Assembly (NCBI GenBank): GCA_021604725.1
Contig: BQJN01000046.1
Location: 1 to 35,967, forward strand
DNA length: 35,967 nucleotides
Direction: 5' to 3'
From: Lysobacteraceae bacterium
Lineage (GTDB): Bacteria > Pseudomonadota > Gammaproteobacteria > Xanthomonadales > BQJN01
Shown: positions 23,309-31,518 of the stretch, piece by piece
Layout of the letters: every line of letters begins with the position of its first letter
Numbering within the stretch: the first letter of the stretch is position 1
The notes under the pieces: model-generated
Database searches by the model: none
Seen by the model: the letters and a program-made list of their open reading frames with translations, nothing else
Told to the model about the DNA's origin: nothing
Program-made: the position numbers and the translations under genes

Positions 23309-24688
23309 ATGTTTGACAACCTCAGTGAACGCCTCGCCACGACCATGCAGCGTCTGCGCGGCAAGGGCCGATTGACCGAAAAAAATATCAGCGAAGGGCT
23401 TCGAGAAGTGCGAGTTGCCCTGTTGGAGGCCGACGTCGCCTTGCCGGTGGTGCAGGACTTCTTGCAGCGGGTCAAGGCGCGCGCTCTGGGGCAGGAAGTA
23501 TTGACCAGTCTCGAACCCGGGCAAGCCCTGGTTAAAGTGGTCAATGACGAGTTGGTGGCCACCATAGGTCCTGCCAACGAACCGCTCAACCTGAATGCGC
23601 CCAGTCCGGTCATTGTGTTGATGGCTGGCCTGCAGGGTGCCGGTAAGACCACAACCGCAGGAAAGCTGGCAAAACACTTGATGGAGCGCGAGAAAAAGCG
23701 CGTCATGTTGGTGTCTTGTGACGTCTATCGGCCGGCGGCTATTGAGCAGCTGAAATTGCTGGCCGAGCAGGTGGGCGCATTGCATTGCCCAAGTTCGGTG
23801 GCTGATGAGCCGCTGGAGATCGCCAGCCGTGCGGTTGCCGACGCCAAGCGCTTCGGCGCCGAGGTGTTGATTGTTGATACCGCAGGTCGATTGGGTATCG
23901 ATGAGCGCATGATGGCCGAGATCGGCGCGTTGCAACAGCAACTCCAGCCCACTGAAACGTTGTTTGTTGTAGACAGCCTGACCGGACAGGATGCCGCCAA
24001 TTCAGCCAAAGCGTTTTCTGATGCGCTTGATCTGACCGGGGTGGTATTGACCAAAACCGATGGTGATGCGCGAGGAGGGGCGGCGCTGTCAGTTCGTCAG
24101 GTCACCGGCAAGCCGATCAAATACATCGGCCTGGGTGAGAAGATGGAAGCGTTGGAACCATTCCATCCCGATCGCATCGCTTCACGTATTCTCGGTATGG
24201 GCGATGTGTTGTCTTTGGTCGAGCAGGTCGAGCGCAAGGTAGATCACAAAAAGGCGCAGAAATTTGCCAAAAAGATGTCGAAGGGGACGCGCTTCACTCT
24301 CGACGATTTCAAGGATCAACTCGAACAGATCGGCAATATGGGTGGGTTGACTGGGCTGATGGACAAGATCCCCGGTATGGCGCAGGTTCCGGACGCGGTC
24401 AAGGCCAAAGTCAATGATAAAGACACAGCGAGAATGATCGCCATCGTAAATTCAATGACACCGAAGGAAAGGCGGTTTCCAGATTTGATTCGCGGCTCTC
24501 GAAAGCGGCGAATTGCCAATGGTTCGGGGACCAAGCTGGCTGACGTCTCCAAAGTCCTCAAGCAGTTCACGCAAATGCAGCGCATGATGAAGAAGATGTC
24601 CGGCGGTGGTATGCAGAAGATGATGAAGAAAATGGCAAAAGCTGGCATGCCACCGGGCGGTATGCCGGGTGGTGGTATGGGGTTTTAG
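23309..24688 (+). CDS. ffh: Signal recognition particle protein Ffh (SRP54)
   Basis: 459 residues from ATG at 23309 (family N-terminus MFDNLSERL); an in-frame upstream reading would cross the promoter. The N domain is followed by the G domain with LMAGLQGAGKTTTAGKLA (about residues 98-116), DVYRPAA, VDTAGR and LTKTDGDARGGAALS. The methionine-rich M domain (about 320-459) binds 4.5S RNA and signal sequences and ends in GGMPGGGMGF. Ffh targets nascent membrane proteins to FtsY. Its neighbours ypjD and yfjD match E. coli, but downstream lies a convergent sulfotransferase gene in place of the usual rpsP operon. Confidence 0.97.
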   Translation: MFDNLSERLATTMQRLRGKGRLTEKNISEGLREVRVALLEADVALPVVQDFLQRVKARALGQEVLTSLEPGQALVKVVNDELVATIGPANEPLNLNAPSPVIVLMAGLQGAGKTTTAGKLAKHLMEREKKRVMLVSCDVYRPAAIEQLKLLAEQVGALHCPSSVADEPLEIASRAVADAKRFGAEVLIVDTAGRLGIDERMMAEIGALQQQLQPTETLFVVDSLTGQDAANSAKAFSDALDLTGVVLTKTDGDARGGAALSVRQVTGKPIKYIGLGEKMEALEPFHPDRIASRILGMGDVLSLVEQVERKVDHKKAQKFAKKMSKGTRFTLDDFKDQLEQIGNMGGLTGLMDKIPGMAQVPDAVKAKVNDKDTARMIAIVNSMTPKERRFPDLIRGSRKRRIANGSGTKLADVSKVLKQFTQMQRMMKKMSGGGMQKMMKKMAKAGMPPGGMPGGGMGF

Positions 24689-24709
24689 CCGGCAATACCC
24701 GCGACAGGG

Positions 24710-25615
24710 TTAGTCCATTGCCAGCAACGCCCACAGTTTGTTGCGGATGCGGTAGCGCCTCAATGCCGATCCTGCATAGCTTTTTGAGCGGCTAAGAAAC
24801 AGCTCCCTGGCTCGCGCATACAGCTCGCAGTCGAGCCGGTTGTTTGCTTCGATGGTTGCCAGTAATTGGCTTGGATCATCCCTGGTGGCCTGATTGGGTG
24901 TGACATTGAGTGGTTTGTAGTAGGGATGCGACCAGCCAAGTGCCGACGAGAACATCAATAATGAGCGATCAAAGTGCTCAGTAAGTCCAAATAACGAAAA
25001 CCGCTCGGTGAGGTTGCTGAATGCGAGGTCAACCAAGGCCTCGTCACTGAGATTCGACTGTTCCTGCAAACAGCCACAAAGGCGCTTGGTCATTGCGTTG
25101 TGAAGCTCAGAAATATCTGGGCGCTGTAGCAAATCGGCCAATTCAGTATCCCGCACCTCGGCGTGCATCTTGTGGTCCGTGCGTGCTTTCACGTAACGCA
25201 GCCAAGACCAAACACGGGCCACTGGATCTCGAATCATGGTCAAGTGGATGAGGGGGCGGTCGACGAAGCCATACAGCGGACTATTGAGCGGATGGTGTCC
25301 CATGATCACGCCTGGAACCCGACCCAACTTCGTGATCACCGCCGGGTTTTTGAGCAAAACTGGTCGGTTGATATGCAGGGTCTCGTTGACCCGCTCATTT
25401 GCAGCGAACACCTTTTCCAGGGTCTCGCCACCAGTTTTGGGGACATGGTTGAATATGACGATGCAATTGTCTGGACGGCTGCTGTCGGCACAAACCAGGT
25501 GTTTGTCAATGTGGCTGATTGCTTGCGCCCGTTGTTCGTCTTTGCACAGGCTCAACCATGCCTTGACCCGATTTTGAGCCGCAGTTGCCGTCAGTATTTC
25601 GTCATCTTGAACCAT
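24710..25615 (-). CDS. Sulfotransferase family protein (first of the cluster)
   Basis: 301 residues. The PAPS-binding phosphosulfate loop is visible as FNHVPKTGGETLEKVF (about residues 53-68) and the 3'-phosphate-binding segment as TMIRDPVARVWSWLRYV (about 125-141). This pattern is that of the sulfotransferase family related to heparan sulfate 2-O-sulfotransferases, which sulfate sugars. No signal peptide or membrane span is seen, so it should act in the cytoplasm. It is divergent from a glycosyltransferase gene (77-nt gap) that leads two further sulfotransferase-like genes, implying a shared glycan target. It converges on ffh with a 21-nt gap. Acceptor unknown. Confidence 0.85.
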   Translation of the reverse strand: MVQDDEILTATAAQNRVKAWLSLCKDEQRAQAISHIDKHLVCADSSRPDNCIVIFNHVPKTGGETLEKVFAANERVNETLHINRPVLLKNPAVITKLGRVPGVIMGHHPLNSPLYGFVDRPLIHLTMIRDPVARVWSWLRYVKARTDHKMHAEVRDTELADLLQRPDISELHNAMTKRLCGCLQEQSNLSDEALVDLAFSNLTERFSLFGLTEHFDRSLLMFSSALGWSHPYYKPLNVTPNQATRDDPSQLLATIEANNRLDCELYARARELFLSRSKSYAGSALRRYRIRNKLWALLAMD

Positions 25616-25692
25616 TTTCGAACTTTACTCGTTTCCATTGCGCGATGCACTCGCATACCATACGCGCAGCAACAGAAGAGAAACGCCTAACA

Positions 25693-26958
25693 ATGCAATC
25701 AAAGCCGCGTGTCGTTGTCGACAGCTACAATTTGCGATTGAAGAAGGGATCCGGGATAAAGACCTACGGACTGTCTCTGCTCGAGGCCTTGAAGCACATG
25801 CAAGCGCATACTGCATTGCTGACCGACCGGCCGATGTCTTCTGGTGATCCCTTGTTGTCGGAAGTCAGTTTCTTTGACGAGCGCCCTACATCCAACATGT
25901 TTCCACGATTGCATCGCTTGATTGCTGCAGCTCGGATGTTGAAGTCGCGAAAGGCCAAAGCCTTGAATCCGCAGGTGGTGGCACGCGCCGAGCGGCCATT
26001 TGACAAAAAAGATGGCTACTTTCAAACCTTGTACAACGTTCCTGAATTGTTTGATTCGGCCAATCGGCAATTTGCTGTCACCGGCATGTCGACACGGGTC
26101 CGCCTGCCCTCAGAAGTGGATATATTTCATGCCACCACCGCGTTGCCAGTGATTGTCAAAAAGGCGGCCAAGGTGACCACCATCCATGATGTGATCCCGC
26201 TTCGATTGCCACACACCACACTCGACAACAAGCGCTTCTTTCACAAGTTGGTCAAAAACTCGATCAAACGCTCAGACTTGATCCTGACCGTGTCCAACGC
26301 CAGCAAGCGGGATTTGATTGAATTGTTCGGTGTCGAAGAGTCGAAGGTGGAGGTGACCTGGCAGTCATTGCCGGAGCAGCCGGTGGCACGCCCTGAAGTA
26401 GAACAGGCAACGTTGCGGGCACATAACATCGAATCAGGCGAGTACATCCTGTTCGTCGGCAATATTGAACCGAAGAAAAACCTGGGCACACTGATTCGTG
26501 CCATGGCTGCGCTGCCGGGCGACTTGCCTTTGGTAGTAGTAGGCAAGCGAGCCTGGCTTTGGGAGGAGGTGATGGAAGATGGCCCACGTTACCTCGGCAA
26601 GAGGTTCAGGCACCTCGATTATCTACCGCATACAGATTTGCCGACCCTGTATCGTCATGCACGCTTGATGGTATTTCCATCCATCTACGAGGGCTTTGGT
26701 TTGCCGCCACTGGAGGCAATGGCGCATGGTTGTCCGGTCGCCTGTTCAAAACTGACCTCCCTGCCTGAAGTGTGTGCCGATGCGGCGGCCTACTTCGATC
26801 CCTACGATGCCGACGAGATGTATGGGCAGATCGCGGCCGTCCTTGACGACGAATCGCTGCGCCAGTCGCTGATGGAGAAAGGGCATGCCCGGGCTGCGTA
26901 CTTCAGCATGGAGGCGTATGCCGAGCGTCTTGGCGCGGCGTATCAGAAGGTACTCTGA
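25693..26958 (+). CDS. Glycosyltransferase, GT4-like (GT-B fold)
   Basis: 421 residues from ATG at 25693 (MQSKPRVVVDSYNLRL), with AGAAGAGAA about 12 nt upstream; a longer in-frame reading from 25585 overlaps the divergent gene and is unlikely. The C-terminal nucleotide-sugar-binding half shows VGNIEPKKNLGTLIRAM (about residues 256-272) and FPSIYEGFGLPPLEAMAHG with the E(x7)E motif typical of family GT4. It is a retaining transferase by family rule. Sugar donor and acceptor cannot be told. The next gene starts 5 nt after its stop and encodes a sulfotransferase, so the two probably build and sulfate one glycan. Confidence 0.92.
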   Translation: MQSKPRVVVDSYNLRLKKGSGIKTYGLSLLEALKHMQAHTALLTDRPMSSGDPLLSEVSFFDERPTSNMFPRLHRLIAAARMLKSRKAKALNPQVVARAERPFDKKDGYFQTLYNVPELFDSANRQFAVTGMSTRVRLPSEVDIFHATTALPVIVKKAAKVTTIHDVIPLRLPHTTLDNKRFFHKLVKNSIKRSDLILTVSNASKRDLIELFGVEESKVEVTWQSLPEQPVARPEVEQATLRAHNIESGEYILFVGNIEPKKNLGTLIRAMAALPGDLPLVVVGKRAWLWEEVMEDGPRYLGKRFRHLDYLPHTDLPTLYRHARLMVFPSIYEGFGLPPLEAMAHGCPVACSKLTSLPEVCADAAAYFDPYDADEMYGQIAAVLDDESLRQSLMEKGHARAAYFSMEAYAERLGAAYQKVL

Positions 26959-26963
26959 AAACC

Positions 26964-28289
26964 GTGATCGACGCATCCGCCACAGGTGCTCCAACCCACG
27001 TAGTTGAGACCGGTGACACCGCTTACTACTTCGCCCATATCCCGAAAACTGCAGGCACTAGTTTCATTGCCGTTCTCGATCGGGTTTGTGCGGTGGAGAA
27101 GATTTGCCCGGCGCAATTGTGGCGAGAAATGGCCACGTTGAATCCGCAACAATTGCAACAGTACCGGTTGTTTCGTGGGCATCTCGGCGGCTACGGGTTG
27201 GATTCTTTGATCAAACGGCCGATCAAGCGTATGACGATGCTGCGTCAACCGGTGGCCAGGGCAGTGTCCACCTATCACTTTATTCGTCGCGAACCTGGCA
27301 GCAGAGTTCATCAGTACGTGATGGATAACGAATTGTCGCTTGGAGACTTCGCCAACGATGCGGTTACTGCAGAAAAGATCGAGAATGCCCATGTCCGGCA
27401 GTTGGCCTTTTCTCTGACCGACAACGCCGATCGGGATTTGTGGGTGTCGGATGCCAGTGTGGCCGCCATCGATCGCTGGATGGACCATTACCGGGAGCCC
27501 TTGAATGGCGAGGCACGATTGAACAGGGCCAGAGGCTTTTTGCGGGACTGTTTTTTCTTTGGACTGTGCGAGCGGTTCGCAGACTCGATGGATCTATTCG
27601 CATTTCGTTTTGGGCTGCCACCGATCGGCCAGGCGCAGCCTCATCGAGTCAGCCGACCGACCATGAATCTTGATGCTTCGACGCGGCAACGGTTGGAGCA
27701 ACTGACCGACCTGGACCATGATCTGTACCACTATGGCAGTCAATTGTTTGAGCAAAGGCTTGCCGAGATGGACGACTCCTTGGGGCCATGGCGACGCCGA
27801 TCGGATCGGGGTCGAACAATGGCGTTGCAACGAAGGTTCGCGGCCGGCAATCCCGGCAATGTTTGGTCGGTTCCCGGTAGATACCGATTTGCAGCCCCAC
27901 TGTATGGACGTGGGTGGCAACAACGTGAGCGGAAACTTCCAGAAGGGGATTGGTTTCGGTGGACCGGGCCGGAAGCCAAGGCCAGCTTGTGGTTTAACGC
28001 CATCACCGCGAACGATACTTGGGTGCTGAAATTCAGAACGGTGGATCAGGTGGCGCCAGGGTCGCTTGATCACCTGAGGGTCACGGTCAATGGCCATCCG
28101 ATCGAAGTGATTGCCGATCACGACAAGGATGCGGTACGGGTCTATCGAGGGGAAGTCGCCCCCGGCGTGGTGCACAAGGGCTTAAATCGATTGACTTTCG
28201 AGGTCGAGCAGGCGGCTCCTCGACCCGATGACGATCGTCTGGTCGGGATTGCGATACACTGGGTGGAAATGGGGCTAGCCACGAATTAG
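26964..28289 (+). CDS. Sulfotransferase with extra C-terminal beta-rich domain
   Basis: 441 residues from a GTG start 5 nt after the glycosyltransferase stop. The N-terminal part (about 1-275) is a sulfotransferase: YYFAHIPKTAGTSFIAVL (residues 21-38) is the PAPS 5'-phosphosulfate loop and MTMLRQPVARAVSTYHFI (about 90-107) the 3'-phosphate site; RGHLGGYGLD lies between. Residues about 300-441 form a separate beta-strand-rich segment containing GRGWQQRE, DWFRWTGPEAKASLWF and LDHLRVTVNG. I do not know this domain in sulfotransferases; it has the look of a jelly-roll or carbohydrate-binding module, similar to tails seen on some polysaccharide-biosynthesis proteins. Family inference: it may position the glycan acceptor. 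No Shine-Dalgarno; translation is probably coupled. Confidence 0.82.
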   Translation: MIDASATGAPTHVVETGDTAYYFAHIPKTAGTSFIAVLDRVCAVEKICPAQLWREMATLNPQQLQQYRLFRGHLGGYGLDSLIKRPIKRMTMLRQPVARAVSTYHFIRREPGSRVHQYVMDNELSLGDFANDAVTAEKIENAHVRQLAFSLTDNADRDLWVSDASVAAIDRWMDHYREPLNGEARLNRARGFLRDCFFFGLCERFADSMDLFAFRFGLPPIGQAQPHRVSRPTMNLDASTRQRLEQLTDLDHDLYHYGSQLFEQRLAEMDDSLGPWRRRSDRGRTMALQRRFAAGNPGNVWSVPGRYRFAAPLYGRGWQQRERKLPEGDWFRWTGPEAKASLWFNAITANDTWVLKFRTVDQVAPGSLDHLRVTVNGHPIEVIADHDKDAVRVYRGEVAPGVVHKGLNRLTFEVEQAAPRPDDDRLVGIAIHWVEMGLATN

Positions 28290-28296
28290 CACAATA

Positions 28297-29313
28297 ATGA
28301 ATTACGCACCCGTCTTCATCTCAGGATGGTTTTGCAGCGGTACAACGGCGCTTTGGAGCGCCTACCGGCGGCTGCCGGGGCATGTGGCCTACTACGAGCC
28401 GTTACACGCCAACCTGGCGGCTCATATTGAGCATACTCGTCCAAAACCGTCGCATGTTGGTGTCCAAGACTACTGGCAGGCCTACCAACAGTTGGAGCAG
28501 GGGCGAGCGTTGCATTGCCGCTCGTTTGCTTATCAGAGGCTGATACTTGGTAGTGATGAAACCTGGCCCGAGTTGCGACAATGGTTGCAGGCTTTGATGG
28601 CGGTGAAGGCCAAACGCCATGTGTTGAAGTTCAACCGGGTCGCATTTCGCTTGCCCTGGCTGAAGAAAAACTGGCCCGAAGCCAAAATTGTCCATTTGCG
28701 CAGGAATGTGCGCGATGCATGGGTCTCTACCAGGCGTCACCTGCCGCCGGAGCAATGGGATGATGCCGACCATGTCGATGCTTATGAGACCGCGCAAACG
28801 GCGTGGGCGTTGGCGAATGACTTGCCAGTTTTGCTGTCACCTGAGGCCTCGGCCAGCGCCTATCATCGGTTTTTCTTGCTTTGGACCCTGGCCGAACAAG
28901 TTGCCGCGGCGCATGCGGACATCGCTATAGACCTTGAAGGTCTAAAGCGTGAGCCATTCCAGGTGTTGGATTCGTTGGCGCAGCTGGGCGCATTGGATCA
29001 GTCCGATATCGCACTGGCCGTTTCTGCAATTTCTGACAGTGGTCACGCCGGTCATACCGAGTTTCGATCCGAGTCCTGGTTTGATGCCATCGAGCAGGCT
29101 GCCCAGGCACAGATGGAGGCTATGGGCCTGTTCGATTTTCCAGTGCGCAGTCTGGCCCAGATTAAGGCGTCAAAGGCTGACGTTTGGCGTGAACAGTTTG
29201 ACCAGATGCAGACGGCGCCTGGCATTCAACGGTTGTTGCTCGAGTTGTCGTTGAGCCGCGATAGCGCTATCGCGGCCCACGCCAAAGATCAGGCTGCGCA
29301 GGGCAGCGACTAA
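28297..29313 (+). CDS. Sulfotransferase-like P-loop protein (third of the cluster)
   Basis: 338 residues, ATG 7 nt after the preceding stop and without a Shine-Dalgarno. The N-terminal FISGWFCSGTTALWSAYRR (residues 7-25) resembles the sulfotransferase nucleotide-binding loop, and KIVHLRRNVRDAWVSTRRHL (about 129-148) the 3'-phosphate-binding segment; LKFNRVAFRLPWL lies just before it. The family is the broad sulfotransferase 1/3 type rather than that of its two neighbours, so three different sulfotransferase-like enzymes meet here. No membrane span or signal peptide is evident. It ends the plus-strand cluster and converges on asmA with a 13-nt gap. Another PAPS-dependent or a P-loop transferase role is possible. 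Confidence 0.78.
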   Translation: MNYAPVFISGWFCSGTTALWSAYRRLPGHVAYYEPLHANLAAHIEHTRPKPSHVGVQDYWQAYQQLEQGRALHCRSFAYQRLILGSDETWPELRQWLQALMAVKAKRHVLKFNRVAFRLPWLKKNWPEAKIVHLRRNVRDAWVSTRRHLPPEQWDDADHVDAYETAQTAWALANDLPVLLSPEASASAYHRFFLLWTLAEQVAAAHADIAIDLEGLKREPFQVLDSLAQLGALDQSDIALAVSAISDSGHAGHTEFRSESWFDAIEQAAQAQMEAMGLFDFPVRSLAQIKASKADVWREQFDQMQTAPGIQRLLLELSLSRDSAIAAHAKDQAAQGSD

Positions 29314-29326
29314 GGTTCCATCACGG

Positions 29327-31393
29327 TTAGTTATTGCCGTCGTCTCCTTCGGCGCTGTCCTCCTTTTCATCTTCGTCTTTACCGCCTAGCAGTTCGAAAA
29401 GCTTGCTTGATGCCTTTTCCTTCAGCTCGTCCTTTTTCTCTTCAATGGCTGCGTGTTGGCTGGCCTTGATTGCGCCGGCGATATCGACCTCATATTCCGG
29501 TGAGGTGAGGGCTCCGCGAAACCGAATCGGAATACCCACCCCTTCGAGATCACCCAGGCCGGACCCGCCCTGGCCCTCCAAGGTCTCGACCACCACTGGC
29601 GTAATGGTGTAGTCCAGGGTTTGCTCTGCCAGATTGGCTTGTCCTGTTCCGGTGACGCGCAACAACGGACTTTTCATGTCCAGATCGTTGTTCTTGACCA
29701 CCCCGTTGACGATTTCAAACGATGCGCCCAGGGCTGAAAAGTCAGTCTTCAGAGAATCGGTTGACGGCGGTTCATCTGCCGACTCTCCAAATAATGCCTG
29801 TGCCTTGCGAATTGATTGGGCGACGTTAATGCCATTGATGCTGCCGTCTCGGAACAGGAAGTTGCCGGTTCCGGTCAAGCTCGAGAGCAATGACGACTGT
29901 GTGCTGGCGTTACTGGTGATGTCGATCTCAAACCGGCCCAAGCCGGAGATCAGGTCAGAGCCAGCCAGGTCCTTGAGTAGAGGCTGCGCGTTGATCGCGC
30001 TAAGTTTCAACTTGGCTTTGAGCTGGCCGTCACGGGCCGGTGCCATCGATATACGTCCATTGAGGCGTCCATCATAGAGTTTCGAACTGGGGTTTAAGGT
30101 CAACATGCCATTGGCGATGTTTACCTTTACCGTTACTTCGTTCATGTTCAGCCCGGAGGCGATGAGCGTATCGATGGTGGCTTCGCCGTTGACCTTTAGA
30201 CCCTTGAACATATCCGGTTCCAACAAAGGTTTGTCGTCTGCCGTCGTCGACCCACTTGAGGTCTCACTAGCCGGCGGCAAGTATCGATCTATATTCAGCG
30301 TATCAACATTAAGGGCAAAGCCGATCTGGTCACCGATACTCAGGTTGCCACTCAACTGCGTATCGTCAAGGCGAAAAACGAGCGGATCAACACGAATTCG
30401 GTCCAGTTGGCCACCAACGGTGATAGTGCCGCTGGCCTTGCGTAATACAGTGTCATCACTGGTTTCCGGGATGTCCATGTCAAGCTTTTCCATCAACTCT
30501 CGAGGAGAAAACTCGTCAATCTGCAGTGAACCGGACAAGTTGCCCGCACCCGACAATTTACTGATGGCCAACGCGCCGTTCATGCTCATAGGCCCAAGGG
30601 CAAGGGTGGTGAGCTGCGAGTCAAGTCGATCCTTGCCCTGATCCATCAGCGCGGTTCCCGCCACCTCAACCGGGCCGAGGCCTGGGACTTCAGCATTGAT
30701 CGACATCTTGCTCAGCTCAAGCAGGTCGCCCTGCTGCAACACGGTCAAAGCGGTACGAACAGGAATTGGCTCCTTGTCGCCGCTGGAGAACACCAGTCCG
30801 CCGTCGAGCGAAATGGGTTGACCGGGTTCGATCGCCGATACACTGATGTTTACATCATCCAGTAGCAGGTCGCTGCCTGCGGCGAGATCTCGATAGCGAA
30901 CTTTGCTGTCAGACAGCTCAATGCCGGATAGTGTGAAGCTGCGGGTGCTTGCGCTACCGTCGGTTTCCGGTGTAGCAGGGTCGCCAGATTGTTTGGCCAG
31001 ATCATCCCAGTTGCTGCCACCGTTTCGAAACTTGATCAAGTTGATGTCGGCACCAACAAGCTCAATTCCGGCGACCTCAATCTGGTCACCAAACAGAGAC
31101 ATCAACTTGACACCAGCTGAGGCGCTGTCGATGCGAGCGAAGTAGTCGGCAGCATCCTGTTTCGCATGACCACCCAGTTCAAGCTGGCCGGTTTGAACGC
31201 CAAGCCAAGGGTAGAAGGTAAAACTCAAATCACCCTCGAGGCTGAGCGTTCGGCCGGTGTGCTCTTCTACAGTGGCTACAATTTCCGGTTTGTATTGATT
31301 GGGGTCAACGAGTATCACCAAGGCCACTGCGGCGATTACCAGCAGCAGGACTAGAGACAAGAGTACGAAAATTAGACGCTTAAACACTTTCAC
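29327..31393 (-). CDS. asmA: AsmA-family protein
   Basis: 688 residues with one N-terminal membrane span (about residues 5-29, LIFVLLSLVLLLVIAAVALVI) and a large periplasmic part. The start VDPNQYKPEIVATVEEHTGRTL followed by GDLSFTFYPWLGVQTGQLEL is the typical AsmA opening (quoted in pieces), and the C-terminal AsmA_2-like region contains GTGNFLFRDGSINGINVAQS. AsmA-like proteins are bridge-like lipid transfer proteins linking inner and outer membranes in Gram-negative bacteria. Symbol is given by family only; paralogues such as YhjG cannot be excluded. The very C-terminus is acidic (EDEKEDSAEGDDGNN). It is divergent from the MFS gene. Confidence 0.88.
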   Translation of the reverse strand: MKVFKRLIFVLLSLVLLLVIAAVALVILVDPNQYKPEIVATVEEHTGRTLSLEGDLSFTFYPWLGVQTGQLELGGHAKQDAADYFARIDSASAGVKLMSLFGDQIEVAGIELVGADINLIKFRNGGSNWDDLAKQSGDPATPETDGSASTRSFTLSGIELSDSKVRYRDLAAGSDLLLDDVNISVSAIEPGQPISLDGGLVFSSGDKEPIPVRTALTVLQQGDLLELSKMSINAEVPGLGPVEVAGTALMDQGKDRLDSQLTTLALGPMSMNGALAISKLSGAGNLSGSLQIDEFSPRELMEKLDMDIPETSDDTVLRKASGTITVGGQLDRIRVDPLVFRLDDTQLSGNLSIGDQIGFALNVDTLNIDRYLPPASETSSGSTTADDKPLLEPDMFKGLKVNGEATIDTLIASGLNMNEVTVKVNIANGMLTLNPSSKLYDGRLNGRISMAPARDGQLKAKLKLSAINAQPLLKDLAGSDLISGLGRFEIDITSNASTQSSLLSSLTGTGNFLFRDGSINGINVAQSIRKAQALFGESADEPPSTDSLKTDFSALGASFEIVNGVVKNNDLDMKSPLLRVTGTGQANLAEQTLDYTITPVVVETLEGQGGSGLGDLEGVGIPIRFRGALTSPEYEVDIAGAIKASQHAAIEEKKDELKEKASSKLFELLGGKDEDEKEDSAEGDDGNN

Positions 31394-31417
31394 TGAAATG
31401 GGCTCCGCGATGACTCT

Positions 31418-31430
31418 GTAAACAGTTTAC
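31418..31430. promoter_or_regulatory. Operator-like palindrome GTAAACAGTTTAC
   Basis: A perfect 6-1-6 palindrome lies in the 125-nt divergent gap, 25 nt upstream of the asmA start and 89 nt upstream of the MFS start. Its place and symmetry suit a dimeric repressor or activator. It could also be chance, and no regulator gene lies beside it. Confidence 0.35.
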
Positions 31431-31518
31431 GATAGATCGCATGCATAGTTATCGGATCGAATCACGATGTTACTCCGTACCGGTCGAGGCCGGCTAGTCA
31501 ACGACAGGACTTGCTAGG

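Noticed and set aside
23297..23941. Minus-strand open frame (214 codons) opposite ffh
   Set aside because: Antisense to the GTPase domain of ffh.
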